From positions 372,001-436,000 of the forward strand of contig NZ_FNRV01000001.1 of NCBI RefSeq assembly GCF_900105115.1: a stretch of DNA of 64,000 nt. Reading direction: 5' to 3'. The notes below the pieces were generated by a model. It searched no databases and was not told the DNA's origin. It saw only the letters and a program-made list of their open reading frames with translations. Source of the stretch: Pseudomonas mohnii (GTDB lineage Bacteria; Pseudomonadota; Gammaproteobacteria; Pseudomonadales; Pseudomonadaceae). Below, one piece after another: positions 15,315 to 24,559 of this stretch; position 1 is the first letter of the stretch, and every line of letters starts with the position of its first letter. Position numbers and translations under genes: made by a program.

Positions 15315-16292
15315 ATGCTCACACGTCGCAACGCGCCGCCCCCCGATCAACAGGCCCTGGAAGAAGCGGCCGACTGGCTGATCCGCTTGAGTGAGGGCGA
15401 ACTGAGTGACAGTGAACGCGCCGAATGGGACTGCTGGAAAGCCAGCACCCCCGAGCGCGGCCGGGCCTGGGCGCGAGCGCAGTTGTTGCAGAGTAAACTC
15501 GGCGGGCTGCCACCGTCGCTGGCGATGTCGGCGCTTGACCGCCCAAACAGCCCGGAACGCCGTGCGGCGCTGGGCAAACTGGCCATGATCCTGGCGATCC
15601 TGCCGGTTGGCTGGGCCAGCTGGAAGCTCGCAGAGTCCCGACAATGGTCGGCCGACTATCGCACCGCTGTCGGCCAGCGACGCGAACTGACCCTGGCCGA
15701 CGGTTCGAAAATCACCCTGAACACCGACACTGCCATCGACGTGCTGTTCGACGCCAACCAACGCCATATACACCTGCGCGAAGGCGAAATACTGGTGCAG
15801 ACCGCGCCGGACAATTCACCGTCACCCCGGCCGTTCCTGGTCAGCACCCGCCAGGGCCGCCTGCAAGCGTTGGGCACGCGCTTTACCGTTCGCGAACTGC
15901 AATCACGCACTCGCCTTGCCGTCCTGGAAGGCGCTGTGAAGGTGGATCTGGCAGAAGATCGCAAGGGAACACCGCTGATCATCGGTGCCGGGCAACGCAC
16001 CGATTTTTCTTCCAGCACCTTCGGCCAGGTCAGCGTCGCCGACCGCTCCGCCGGCGACTGGACGCAAGGCATGTTGATGGCGGACAAGATGCGCCTGGCT
16101 GACTTCGTCGACGAGTTGACGCGCTATCACCGTGGTGTTGTGCGCCTCGACCCGGCCATTGCCGATCTGCGCATTTCCGGTGCCTACCCCATCAGCGACA
16201 CCCAGCGCACCTTGAACATGCTGGCGCACACCTACCCGATCCATGTCAGCGGCCATTTGAATGGCTTCTGGGTCATGCTTTCCCCCACTTGA
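15315..16292 (+). CDS. FecR-family anti-sigma regulator, 325 aa
   Basis: Begins immediately after the sigma stop. The cytoplasmic N-terminal FecR domain contains AADWLIRLSEGELSDSERAE and GRAWARAQLLQSKL. One membrane segment lies at about residues 95-110 (LAMILAILPVGWASW). The periplasmic part shows the FecR core: LTLADGSKITLNTDTAIDV, IHLREGEILVQ, TRFTVRELQSRTRLAVLEGAV. Such proteins hold the sigma factor until the ligand-loaded receptor contacts the periplasmic C-terminus. The gene is intact and of normal length. Confidence 0.93.
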   Translation: MLTRRNAPPPDQQALEEAADWLIRLSEGELSDSERAEWDCWKASTPERGRAWARAQLLQSKLGGLPPSLAMSALDRPNSPERRAALGKLAMILAILPVGWASWKLAESRQWSADYRTAVGQRRELTLADGSKITLNTDTAIDVLFDANQRHIHLREGEILVQTAPDNSPSPRPFLVSTRQGRLQALGTRFTVRELQSRTRLAVLEGAVKVDLAEDRKGTPLIIGAGQRTDFSSSTFGQVSVADRSAGDWTQGMLMADKMRLADFVDELTRYHRGVVRLDPAIADLRISGAYPISDTQRTLNMLAHTYPIHVSGHLNGFWVMLSPT

Positions 16293-16316
16293 GTCGCCGA
16301 AAAATATTGCCGCACC

Positions 16317-16350
16317 GGTGATACTTTTTTTGATCTCGACTGGCTATGGG
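16317..16350 (+). promoter_or_regulatory. putative ECF-sigma promoter element of receptor 2
   Basis: GGTGATACTTTTT, six other bases, TCGACTGGC, T, AT, G, GG: the same two blocks and spacing as before receptor 1 (4738-4770, minus strand). It lies 42-75 nt before the receptor 2 start. No Fur-like box overlaps it here, unlike receptor 1. Confidence 0.6.
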
Positions 16351-16391
16351 GGAGAAGCACTTTACCGTCCTGTTTATAGGTCCATCCATTC

Positions 16392-18806
16392 ATGCCTGCT
16401 GCACGCCTCCTGCGCCCGGATCGTCAGTTCAAACCAGTGATTCGCAGTACGTTGCTCAGCCTTGTCCTGATCGGTGTCGTTTGCCCGTTTGCCTTGGCCG
16501 TCGTGCCTGTCCAACTGGACTCTGTCGCGGTCCGTGCCTACGACATTCCCTCCGGGCCGCTGGGCGCCACCCTTTCCAGCGTTGCCGTCGAGGCCGGTAT
16601 TGCGCTGTCGTTTGAGCCTTCCCTGACCGAAGGCCTGACCAGCCCTGCACTGATCGGCCATTTCACCGCGCAAGACGCCGTCACTCGCTTGCTGGACGGC
16701 AGTGGCCTGGACATGGTGTTGCACAGCGATGGCAGCTACACGCTGGTGCAGCGCCGGGTGACGCTGGATGAGACGGCAGTCATCGGTACCGACCAACGCG
16801 CCGATGCTCTGCCGCAGGTGTATGTCGGTGGCCAGGTGGCCAGCGGCAGCCGTCTGGGCATTCTCGGCAATACCGACGTGATGGATGCTCCGTTCAGCGT
16901 CAGCACCTACACCTCGGCGCTGATCAAGGATCAACAGGCCGTCACCGTCGGCGATGTACTGGAGCGCGACTCCTCCGTACGTTCCACGGGGCAGACCGGG
17001 GGCATCGTCGACTCGTTTTTCATCCGTGGTTTTCCCGTCGGTGAAGGCAACCTCGGTGAATTGGCGTTCGACGGCGTCTACGGTGTCGCGCCCAACTACC
17101 GGGTATTCACCGAGTACGCCGAGCGTATCGAACTGGTCAAAGGCCCCGGTGCCCTGCTCTATGGCATGTCGCCCAACAGCGCAGTCGGCGGCGTCATCAA
17201 CGTGGTGCCCAAGCGCTCCCTCGATGAAGACCTGACCCGTTTCACCGCCAGCTACGCCATGGACTCGCAGCTTGGCGGGCACCTCGACGTGAGTCGACGC
17301 TTCGGTGAAGAACGTCGCTTCGGCCTGCGCCTCAATGGCAGCACCCAACTGGGCAACACCGCGATCGACGATCAATCGCGGCATGTCGATATCGGTGCCC
17401 TGTCCCTTGACTATCAAGGCGAACGCCTGCGTACCAGCTTCGACTGGCTCAATCAGGAAGAACGTTTTGACGCTGCTTCGCGCCCCTTCCTGATCGCCTC
17501 GGGCGTGGACATTCCCTCGGCGGCCAATGGCCGTATCAATGTGAGCCAGGCATGGGGCTGGTCGCGAACCCGGGACAAATCCGCCCTGCTCAGTGGCGAA
17601 TACGACGTGAGCGACGCACTGACTGTTTTCGCCCACGCCGGCGGCGGCCAGTCGGATGTCGCGCGGATGTCCGACCAGACGCCGAACCTCATTAATGCCG
17701 CCGGCGATACGTCGTCGATTCCCGGCTATTACAAGTTCGAAGTCGAGCGATACACCCTCGACGCCGGTGCACGCCTGCGTTTCGACACCGGGCCGGTCAG
17801 TCATCGCACCGCCCTGCAAGTCAGCCGTTATCGCGATGTGCTGTCGCGCGGGATCATTTCCGGCGCGCCGATCCTGTCGAACATCTATCACCCGGTGGAT
17901 CGGCCAAAGCCGTACATCCCCAAGCCGGACACGCCGAAAGTATCCGAAAGCGAACTGACCGGCGTGGCGCTGGTGGACACACTGTCGGTGCTCGATGACC
18001 GGGTGCAGCTAACCGTCGGCGTACGCCGGCAGAACATCAAATCCGACAACTACAACGCCACCGGAATGGTCACCACGTCCTACGATGATGGCCGGACCAC
18101 GCCGCTGTACGGCGTGGTCATCAAGCCCTGGGATCACGTTTCGTTTTACTACAACTACATCGAAGGCCTGAGCAAGGGCGACATTGCACCGTCCACCGCC
18201 TCGAACGCCGGCGAGATCTTTGCCCCTTACGTTTCCCGTCAGCACGAACTCGGCGTCAAGGCCGACTACGGCAACTTCACCTCCACCCTTTCCCTGTTCC
18301 AAATCACCAAACCCAGCGGGGAACTGGCCTCCGGGGTGTTTGCGGTACAGGGCGAACAGCGCAATCGCGGCCTGGAGCTGAATGTGTTCGGCGAAGTCGC
18401 CCCAGGCACGCGACTGCTCGGTGGCGTGACCCTGCTCGATGCGCAACTGAGCAAAACCTCGGTGGCTGGCAACCGTGGCAATAAACCGGTTGGCGTACCC
18501 CAAGTGCAAGCCAACCTGTGGGCCGAACGGGATACCTCGTGGCTGGAGGGACTGACGCTGACCGCTGGCGCGATCCATACCGGTAGCCAGTACGTCAACC
18601 AGGCCAACACCCAGAAACTGGATGACTGGACCCGCTTCGACGTCGGCGCGCGCTACACCACGCTCATCGATGAGCGACCGACCACGTTTCGCGCCACCGT
18701 GCAGAACGTGTTCGACCAGGCGTACTGGTCGGGCGTGGCCTCCTACGGCGCGTTTTCCCAAGGTTCACCGCGCACTTTATTACTGTCGGCAACTGTCGAT
18801 TTCTGA
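16392..18806 (+). CDS. TonB-dependent siderophore receptor with STN signalling domain (receptor 2)
   Basis: 804 residues: signal peptide (LLSLVLIGVVCPFALA), STN domain at about residues 38-115 (YDIPSGPLGATLSSVAVEAG, ALSFEPSL, GLDMVLHSDGSYTLV), plug (DAPFSVSTYTSALIKDQQ, SFFIRGFPVGEG, IELVKGPGALLYG) and barrel ending LLLSATVDF. The STN domain makes it the signalling partner of the FecR/sigma pair directly upstream. Plug and barrel are close to receptor 1, so the two are recent duplicates that differ chiefly by this domain. The ligand is probably the siderophore of this locus, by context. Confidence 0.94.
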   Translation: MPAARLLRPDRQFKPVIRSTLLSLVLIGVVCPFALAVVPVQLDSVAVRAYDIPSGPLGATLSSVAVEAGIALSFEPSLTEGLTSPALIGHFTAQDAVTRLLDGSGLDMVLHSDGSYTLVQRRVTLDETAVIGTDQRADALPQVYVGGQVASGSRLGILGNTDVMDAPFSVSTYTSALIKDQQAVTVGDVLERDSSVRSTGQTGGIVDSFFIRGFPVGEGNLGELAFDGVYGVAPNYRVFTEYAERIELVKGPGALLYGMSPNSAVGGVINVVPKRSLDEDLTRFTASYAMDSQLGGHLDVSRRFGEERRFGLRLNGSTQLGNTAIDDQSRHVDIGALSLDYQGERLRTSFDWLNQEERFDAASRPFLIASGVDIPSAANGRINVSQAWGWSRTRDKSALLSGEYDVSDALTVFAHAGGGQSDVARMSDQTPNLINAAGDTSSIPGYYKFEVERYTLDAGARLRFDTGPVSHRTALQVSRYRDVLSRGIISGAPILSNIYHPVDRPKPYIPKPDTPKVSESELTGVALVDTLSVLDDRVQLTVGVRRQNIKSDNYNATGMVTTSYDDGRTTPLYGVVIKPWDHVSFYYNYIEGLSKGDIAPSTASNAGEIFAPYVSRQHELGVKADYGNFTSTLSLFQITKPSGELASGVFAVQGEQRNRGLELNVFGEVAPGTRLLGGVTLLDAQLSKTSVAGNRGNKPVGVPQVQANLWAERDTSWLEGLTLTAGAIHTGSQYVNQANTQKLDDWTRFDVGARYTTLIDERPTTFRATVQNVFDQAYWSGVASYGAFSQGSPRTLLLSATVDF

Positions 18807-18867
18807 AACGTTCAGCCGGCTGACGGTGTGAACCGTTGACCGATCTGACTTTGCAAAGGCTTTGACC

Positions 18868-20049
18868 ATGGTGATTTTCGATAGACGCAGCTATGCATGG
18901 GTTGCACTGCTACTGGCAGGACTGCTGGGGCTGTTTTCCTGGGTACCGCGCCCTGCGCACGCCGCCGAGGCGGACACGGCGCGCACCGAGGTAACCGATC
19001 TGCTGGGGCGCAAGGTCAAGGTTCACCTGCCGGTCAGGCGCGTCATCCTTGGCGAAGGTCGACAGTTGTATCTGGTCGCCGCTCTTGACGTGCAAAACCC
19101 GATCGAGCGCATCGTCGGCTGGCGCAAGGACCTGATCCAGTCTGATCCGGACACCTACAACGCGTACCTGCGCACATTTCCCGGCATCGCCAAAATCCCC
19201 ACCTTCGGCGGTTTTGAAGACGGCACCTTCGACATCGAGCAGGCCATTTCCCAGCGCCCGGACGTGATCATCCTCAACATCGAGGCACAGCACGCCACTG
19301 AAGATGCACGCTACATCGAAAAGCTCGACGCGCTGGGCATTCCGGTGGTGTACGTCGACTTCCGTAACAACCCGATGCAGAACACCGAGCCGACCATGCG
19401 CCTGTTCGGTCAACTGTTCGCAAAGGAACAGCGCGCCGAAGCCTTCATCGATTTCCGCAACCGGCAGATTCATCGCGTCACCGACGTCATCGAGAAAAAT
19501 CACCCACCGCGTCCCAGCGTGTTCATCGAGCGAATCGGTGGCTACACCGATGATTGCTGCCTGAGTTTCGGCAACGAGAACTTCGGTCTGTTCGTCGAGA
19601 TGGCCGGTGGCAACAACATCGCCCGGCGCATCATTCCCACCACGTTCGGCCAGTTGAATCCCGAGCAAGTCATTGTCGCCAACCCGGCCCATGTGGTGAT
19701 CACCACCGCCAACTGGGAAGCCTTTGCCCCCGGCGGCCATTGGGTCGGCGTCGGTCCTGGCGCCGACATGACCCTGGCACGGAAAAAACTCGCCTGGTAC
19801 ACACAGCGTCCGGCCTACGCCGGCATCAAGGCTCAGGACAACCAGGCGTTTCACGCCATCTGGCATCAGTTCTACAACAGCCCCTATCAGTTCGTGGCCA
19901 TCCAGCAATTGGCGAAATGGTTCCATCCCGAACTGTTTGCCGATCTCGATCCGGAGGCGTCATTTCGCGAACTGCATGAACGCTTCCTGCCCGTGCCCTA
20001 TGAGTCCGGCTACTTTGTCAGCTTGCCGCAACCGGAGGTCAAACCATGA
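18868..20049 (+). CDS. periplasmic iron-siderophore binding protein (FecB/BtuF-type), 393 aa
   Basis: ATG at 18868 (a TTG two codons earlier is also in frame). Signal peptide VALLLAGLLGLFSWVPRPAHAAEA, cut after AHA. The Peripla_BP_2 fold is visible: TDLLGRKVKVHLPVRRVIL at the N-terminal strand, then DVIILNIEAQH and IPVVYVDFRNNP between the lobes. It is longer than E. coli FecB. It overlaps the permease gene by 4 nt (ATGA), so the two are translationally coupled. It should deliver the ferric siderophore, or a related chelate, to the permease. Confidence 0.92.
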   Translation: MVIFDRRSYAWVALLLAGLLGLFSWVPRPAHAAEADTARTEVTDLLGRKVKVHLPVRRVILGEGRQLYLVAALDVQNPIERIVGWRKDLIQSDPDTYNAYLRTFPGIAKIPTFGGFEDGTFDIEQAISQRPDVIILNIEAQHATEDARYIEKLDALGIPVVYVDFRNNPMQNTEPTMRLFGQLFAKEQRAEAFIDFRNRQIHRVTDVIEKNHPPRPSVFIERIGGYTDDCCLSFGNENFGLFVEMAGGNNIARRIIPTTFGQLNPEQVIVANPAHVVITTANWEAFAPGGHWVGVGPGADMTLARKKLAWYTQRPAYAGIKAQDNQAFHAIWHQFYNSPYQFVAIQQLAKWFHPELFADLDPEASFRELHERFLPVPYESGYFVSLPQPEVKP

Positions 20050-21107
20050 GTTCGTTGACTGACGCCGTGGTCGTACAGCGCGAGACCTATCGCCGCCTGG
20101 TGTTGCGCAAGCGCTTGATCCTTGCGGGGCTGGTGGCCCTGTTGTCATGCAGTGTGCTGCTCGACCTGGCGCTGGGGCCGGCGAGCTACAGCTTCAGCGA
20201 AGTCATCGGCGCGTTGTTTTCGCCGGACAGCGCATCGACGCAGGTTCGCGTGGTGATGTGGGACATTCGTCTACCGGTGGCGCTGATGGCCGTTGCCGTC
20301 GGGGCGGCGCTGTCACTGGCCGGCGCACAGATGCAGACCATCCTCAACAACCCGCTGGCCAGCCCGTTCACCCTGGGCATTTCCGCAGCCGCCGGTTTCG
20401 GCGCCGCGTTGGGACTGGCGTTCGGTGTCGCGCTGTTCCCGCTGGCGGCGCAATTCATGGTGCCGCTCAATGCGTTCATCATGGCCATGCTCTCGGCGCT
20501 GTTGATCCATTTCCTGAGCATGCGTCGTGGCGTCACCGCCGAAACCATTGTGCTGCTCGGCATTGCACTGGTGTTCACCTTTAACGCGCTGTTGGCACTG
20601 GTGCAGTTCTTCGCCACCGAGCAAGCGGTTGCCGCCGTGGTGTTCTGGACGATGGGCAGCCTGACCAAAGCCACCTGGCCAAAACTCGGGGTGATCTGTC
20701 TGGTGATCCTCATCACCTTGCCGATCTTCGCCAAACGCGCCTGGGCTTTGACCGCCCTGCGCCTGGGCGACGACAAGGCCGCCAGTTTCGGCATCAACGT
20801 GCGCAGGCTGCGTTTTCAGACACTGATCATGGTCAGCCTGCTGGCCTCGTTTCCCGTGGCGTTCGTCGGCACCATCGGTTTTATCGGACTGGTCGGCCCG
20901 CACATCGCCCGCCTGTTGATCGGTGAAGACCAGCGCTTCTTCCTGCCCGCCTCGTTGCTGACCGGATCATTGATCCTCTCGGCCAGCTCGGTGGTCAGCA
21001 AAACCCTGATCCCCGGCGCGATATTCCCCATCGGCGTGGTCACGTCGCTGATCGGCGTACCGTTCTTCATATCTCTGATTCTCGGCGGGAAGAAAAACGC
21101 ATGGTGA
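20046..21107 (+). CDS. FecCD-family ABC permease, 353 aa
   Basis: About ten hydrophobic segments. Family motifs: RLPVALMAVAVGAALSLAG, QTILNNPLASPFTLGISAAA, VGTIGFIGLVGPHIARLLIG (the ATPase coupling region). Overlaps the gene before (4 nt) and the ATPase gene after (7 nt), so the three form one import unit. A single permease gene implies a homodimeric channel, as in BtuC/FhuB-type systems with one subunit type. Confidence 0.94.
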   Translation: MSSLTDAVVVQRETYRRLVLRKRLILAGLVALLSCSVLLDLALGPASYSFSEVIGALFSPDSASTQVRVVMWDIRLPVALMAVAVGAALSLAGAQMQTILNNPLASPFTLGISAAAGFGAALGLAFGVALFPLAAQFMVPLNAFIMAMLSALLIHFLSMRRGVTAETIVLLGIALVFTFNALLALVQFFATEQAVAAVVFWTMGSLTKATWPKLGVICLVILITLPIFAKRAWALTALRLGDDKAASFGINVRRLRFQTLIMVSLLASFPVAFVGTIGFIGLVGPHIARLLIGEDQRFFLPASLLTGSLILSASSVVSKTLIPGAIFPIGVVTSLIGVPFFISLILGGKKNAW

Positions 21108-21856
21108 AGCTGCAGCTGGACAATCTCGGTGCCCGCTATGGGCAGCGCGAGATCATTAGCGGTGTGTCGTCTACCGTATTTTCCGGCGGTCAGGTGGTCG
21201 CCGTGGTCGGTCCCAACGCCGCTGGCAAATCGACGCTGTTCAAACGCATCGCCGGGCTGATCGACGGACCCGGACAGGTGATTTTGCAGGACTCGAAAAA
21301 AGGTCCGACAGGCATCAGCTATATGCCGCAGGGCCTGAACGCCAGTGCGCGGTTGACGGTGTATGAGTCGGTGCTGCTGGCGCGCAAGCAACTGACGCCG
21401 GGCTGGGTCGTACACGATGATGAGTTGAAACTGGTCGATGAGATTCTCGCGGCGTTGGGCATCACCGGATTGTCCTTTCGCAACCTCGGTGAACTCAGTG
21501 GCGGGCAGCAGCAGTTGGTGTCCATCGCGCAAACCCTGGTGCGCGAGCCAGAAATCCTGCTGATGGACGAGCCGACCAGCGCCCTGGACATGCATCGTCA
21601 GGTGCAGGTGCTTAACTTCATGCGCACACTGGCCCGCCAACGCGAGGTGATCGTGTTCATCGCCATCCACGATTTGAATCAGGCACTGCGGTTTGCTGAT
21701 CAGGTGCTGGTCATCGCTGAGGGCACCGCGCAAGGCAGCGGCCCTAGCTTCGAGGTGATTACCGAGCAAATGTTGCGCAACGTTTACAAGGTCGAAGCGC
21801 GAATAGAACAATGTAGTCGCGGACTGCATCACATTCTTATCGACGACATCGTTTAA
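21101..21856 (+). CDS. ABC transporter ATPase for siderophore import, 251 aa
   Basis: Walker A GPNAAGKST (about residues 35-43), signature LSGGQQQL, Walker B ILLMDEPTSALD and the switch His in AIHDLNQAL are all intact. Length is normal for FepC/FecE-type subunits. Starts within the end of the permease gene and is the last gene of the iron locus; a strong terminator follows at 22022-22060. Confidence 0.95.
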   Translation: MVKLQLDNLGARYGQREIISGVSSTVFSGGQVVAVVGPNAAGKSTLFKRIAGLIDGPGQVILQDSKKGPTGISYMPQGLNASARLTVYESVLLARKQLTPGWVVHDDELKLVDEILAALGITGLSFRNLGELSGGQQQLVSIAQTLVREPEILLMDEPTSALDMHRQVQVLNFMRTLARQREVIVFIAIHDLNQALRFADQVLVIAEGTAQGSGPSFEVITEQMLRNVYKVEARIEQCSRGLHHILIDDIV

Positions 21857-22021
21857 CGTCGGATGTGCGGCCAGTCATGACTTTTCTTCAGGCGAAAAAA
21901 ATCGCCCGCGTCGGGTTGGATAGATGAGTTGTGTAGTCGTTAGTCGGAGTGATTCATTGCGCTGGCGTTGATACCATTGCGCCCACGTTCTCCATGCATT
22001 AAGGGATGTGGGGGAAAATAG

Positions 22022-22060
22022 AAGCCCCGGCGATTGCGAACCGCCGGGGCTTTGCTTTTT
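22022..22060 (+). terminator. strong intrinsic terminator
   Basis: AAGCCCCGGCG (22022-22032) pairs with CGCCGGGGCTT (22042-22052), then TGCTTTTT. It is placed 166 nt after the ATPase stop and marks the end of the iron locus. Confidence 0.85.
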
Positions 22061-22135
22061 CAATCCCGCTGAGCGTCTGGCGCCGTCCATTCGGACGCCG
22101 CCCCAGCACAGCCAGACCCGCCCTCGCGCCACGCC

Positions 22136-22303
22136 TTCCGTACGCACTGCCCGATACGGCACGGCTCCCCAGGGCGTGAGGGAATAGCGCTGGGACTATT
22201 CATAGCGGCTCAGATTGTGGGAGGTCATGGCGGGGAAATCGAGGTGGAGTCAACGCTGGAAAAAGGAACAATCTCCCGCGTGATTTTACTCTTACGCCAT
22301 TAA
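22136..22303 (+). pseudogene. remnant of a sensor histidine kinase C-terminus
   Basis: In one frame from about 22172 to the TAA at 22301-22303 the text is REGIALGLFIAAQIVGGHGG, then EIEVESTLEKGTISRVILLL. This is the G2 box and final strands of a HATPase_c domain (normally GIGLGLYIA...HGG...S...GT). There is no start codon or upstream kinase domain, so this is a 5'-truncated remnant. The first Gly-x-Gly is altered to Gly-Ile-Ala. It suggests an insertion or deletion removed the rest of a kinase gene. Confidence 0.7.
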
Positions 22304-22616
22304 CCGTCCCCAATACACAGCACCGCAGCCCCCTACACCATGCGGTGAATGTCTCTTATGGGTCGTTTTGAGCCGATCACGACAGGCAGAAAACGGCCGA
22401 TTGTGTTGAAAAAGTCGGTTCTTCCAGACTGTCCGCATACTCACTGTGGAAAGTCTCCTGAGCTGCTCTACGCTGTACGACAGGGCGCTCCGACCAACTT
22501 GCAGGCCTAGCCTGACGTTGGTGCCCTGTTGTCAGCAAAACTCGACCCCCAAGACTGTACTGAGTCCCCTACCTGATAACAGGGTGCACCCCACCTTTTG
22601 ACCGCGAATATGTCAA
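22304..22616. other. intergenic stretch with inverted repeat, no gene seen
   Basis: No supportable coding frame. It holds a palindromic-looking remnant around 22340-22420 and an imperfect inverted repeat GGTGCCCTGTTGTCAG (22520-22535) / CTGATAACAGGGTGCACC (22573-22590). These may be traces of mobile DNA, but I see no transposase. Confidence 0.4.
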
Positions 22617-23099
22617 ATGGAGAATTGCAAATACTCAAACTATTACTATTGGGTGATCCCTAAATTGAACGAATTCATTCCTGACGCTGTGCGGTTGTCG
22701 CAGATCTTTTCACAAGCAACAGCCCCGACGTTTTTCCTCGGTGCAATAGCTGCGTTCGTTTCGTTAATGACTTCGAGATTATCAGCTGTCATCGACCGTA
22801 CACGGGTACTCAATGCGATCCCCGAAGACGACCCGAGGCGTGCGCATCTCAGGGCTGATCTGGAGAGATTGAGGCGGCGGGCTAACTTATTGAACGCTGG
22901 AATCCTGTCTTCTCTGCGCGGCGGTCTTTGCGCCACCCTGCTGCTCGCTATCATCTTTTTAACTGAGTTCATGGGCTTCAAGTACGCCTATGGTGCCGGC
23001 CTTCTTTTTATAGTCGCCACATTCTTCCTAGGTGTAGGTCTGTTTCGCTTCGCCCAAGAAGCTAAAATCAGTGTCAGTGCGGCGGATGAACACCTTTGA
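22617..23099 (+). CDS. DUF2721-family membrane protein, 160 aa
   Basis: Opens MENCKYSNYYYW and continues IPDAVRLSQIFSQATAPTFF. A membrane segment (FFLGAIAAFVSLMTSRL), a charged middle (DRTRVLNAIPEDDPRR) and two C-terminal hydrophobic segments match the DUF2721 pattern of three membrane helices. The first 12 residues are atypical; an internal start is possible. Function unknown. It lies between a kinase remnant and an integrase remnant, so it may be a survivor of a rearranged stretch. Confidence 0.75.
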   Translation: MENCKYSNYYYWVIPKLNEFIPDAVRLSQIFSQATAPTFFLGAIAAFVSLMTSRLSAVIDRTRVLNAIPEDDPRRAHLRADLERLRRRANLLNAGILSSLRGGLCATLLLAIIFLTEFMGFKYAYGAGLLFIVATFFLGVGLFRFAQEAKISVSAADEHL

Positions 23100-23200
23100 C
23101 CGATTCAAATTCTTGATGTCCGGAGCCCCCGAGGCACTACCTCCTGACACGACGAATTCCCCCTGACTTCGGGACATCTCTGATAGTCCGCTATGGGCGA

Positions 23201-23458
23201 TTGCATGGCTCAGATCATCTCTCCACCAGGCAATACGCTCGAATAGTCAAAGCATGGGTAACAGCCATTGGACTTGATCCGACGATGTACGGTACCCACA
23301 CGCTACGGCGAAGCAAAGCATCTTTGATCTATCGCAGGACCAAGAATTTGAGAGCAGTTCAACTGTTGCTTGGTCATACGAAGCTCGAAAGCACTGTCAG
23401 GTACTTGGGCATCGAGGTAGACGATGCTCTAGAAATGGCAGAGCAAACAGAAGTCTAA
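23201..23458 (+). pseudogene. tyrosine recombinase (phage integrase), C-terminal fragment
   Basis: 85 residues ending at 23458 contain the second half of the catalytic domain: YGTHTLRRSKASLIYRR (H-x-x-R), LRAVQLLLGHTKLESTVRYL (G-H and the nucleophile Tyr). The core-binding domain and the first catalytic Arg are absent, and stop codons lie upstream in frame. The fragment cannot be active alone. It is evidence that the 22-27 kb stretch was visited by an integrating element. Confidence 0.8.
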
Positions 23459-23774
23459 TCATCCACGGCGACGGTCTGGGCCCGACCGTCGCTTTCCGGC
23501 CCAAAGCGGACATCCATTGCCCGTACTGCCCCAACTTGAGCGCCTCTCGATAAACAAAATTGGCAGTGAAGTCAGTCATCAGCCGTGGGGAATCCGTCTG
23601 AATGCTTCAGTCCTGCTGCCAGCCATCCTGATTTTGCACACTGCGTCCAAGTTAAATCTCTATGTGTTTGTTGACGCAGACGTTGCGTTTGTTGCCGAAA
23701 TTTCAGGAAATGGCTGCGGCCTTTACCAATAGGGATCGCAAGTAATAGAAGCTTGGTTCCATGGCTTAAACAGC
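23459..23774. other. intergenic, no gene supported
   Basis: No coding frame with a credible start. GGGCCCGACCGTCGCTTTCC near 23480 resembles degenerate intergenic remnants often found near old insertions. Nothing else assignable. Confidence 0.4.
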
Positions 23775-24509
23775 TCAAGGTTTCAGATCGAACTGGTGGA
23801 GTTTCTTCGCTGCCGTGCCGAAGTGCCCAAGCTGGTACACCGCCGCACCTGCTGGCGAGAACGTGAACGTATCAAACGGTTCGGCGATCATCTTGTCCAG
23901 GTACTCTCTGGGTGCAAGGCCGGTGGTGACGTGCGGATGGTAGTTCTCGCCAGAAGACTTAGGCACGAAGTCCGAAACGTAAGTGATCAAGGCAGGGAGG
24001 ACCTCAGGAACGTCGCCGGTGACGAACGCGGCTGAGGTTCCAGTTTTCACCGTGAACGGGGCCACCGCGTCGATCACCTGCATTTCCAGTTTGATCAATT
24101 CGGGAGTTGGCTTGATGACAATGCCCGAGAGGCCAAGGTCTTTGTCTGGTATGTAGTAATACTTGATAGCTTCCAACTTCAGGCCGGTCACATTGGTGCT
24201 GGCGAAGACTTTACCGACGGCGGCATACACTTTTTCAAGATTCTCGGTGAGGACGAAACGCTGTACCAAGGTGATGTGGGGGCGGTGTGTGGCGTCCAGC
24301 GCAAAGCCCTTCGGGAAAACTTTGAGCAGGCGGTCATTCACGGCTTGCGAGTGCTGGAGCATCGTATTGTCCGGCTCAAGCAGGATGTCGATGGCCGTGA
24401 CCGCAGGTGTTGCTTGCTGAGCATGCGCAGTCGCACCCAAAATCACCAAGGCGCAAGCCATCAAGCCTTTCAACACAAAAGGTTTGAGGTTCTTCGTCAT
24501 GAGTTGCAT
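23775..24509 (-). CDS. secreted 2H phosphoesterase (2'-5' RNA ligase superfamily-like), 244 aa
   Basis: ATG at 24509 with GAGG 9 nt upstream. Signal peptide LMACALVILGATAHAQQ, so the product is periplasmic or exported. Two H-x-T motifs, RPHITLVQRF (about residue 79) and YHPHVTTGLAP (about residue 195), are the hallmark of the 2H phosphoesterase fold, which hydrolyses cyclic or 2'-5' phosphodiesters. Most bacterial members are cytosolic, so export is notable. Neighbouring exported HAD phosphatase and arylsulfatase genes on the same strand suggest an ester-scavenging set. The substrate is unknown. Confidence 0.75.
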   Translation of the reverse strand: MQLMTKNLKPFVLKGLMACALVILGATAHAQQATPAVTAIDILLEPDNTMLQHSQAVNDRLLKVFPKGFALDATHRPHITLVQRFVLTENLEKVYAAVGKVFASTNVTGLKLEAIKYYYIPDKDLGLSGIVIKPTPELIKLEMQVIDAVAPFTVKTGTSAAFVTGDVPEVLPALITYVSDFVPKSSGENYHPHVTTGLAPREYLDKMIAEPFDTFTFSPAGAAVYQLGHFGTAAKKLHQFDLKP

Positions 24510-24559
24510 GGCTGTATTCCTCTCTTCGTTTGCAGATTATTGGCGGGGGCTAACATTAA

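Noticed and set aside
16374..17891. Minus-strand 505-codon frame opposite receptor 2
   Set aside because: Antisense to a receptor with signal peptide, STN, plug and barrel; the text is low-complexity and matches no family.
22304..22616. Insertion sequence
   Set aside because: Only an imperfect inverted repeat is visible; no transposase frame or target duplication could be found.
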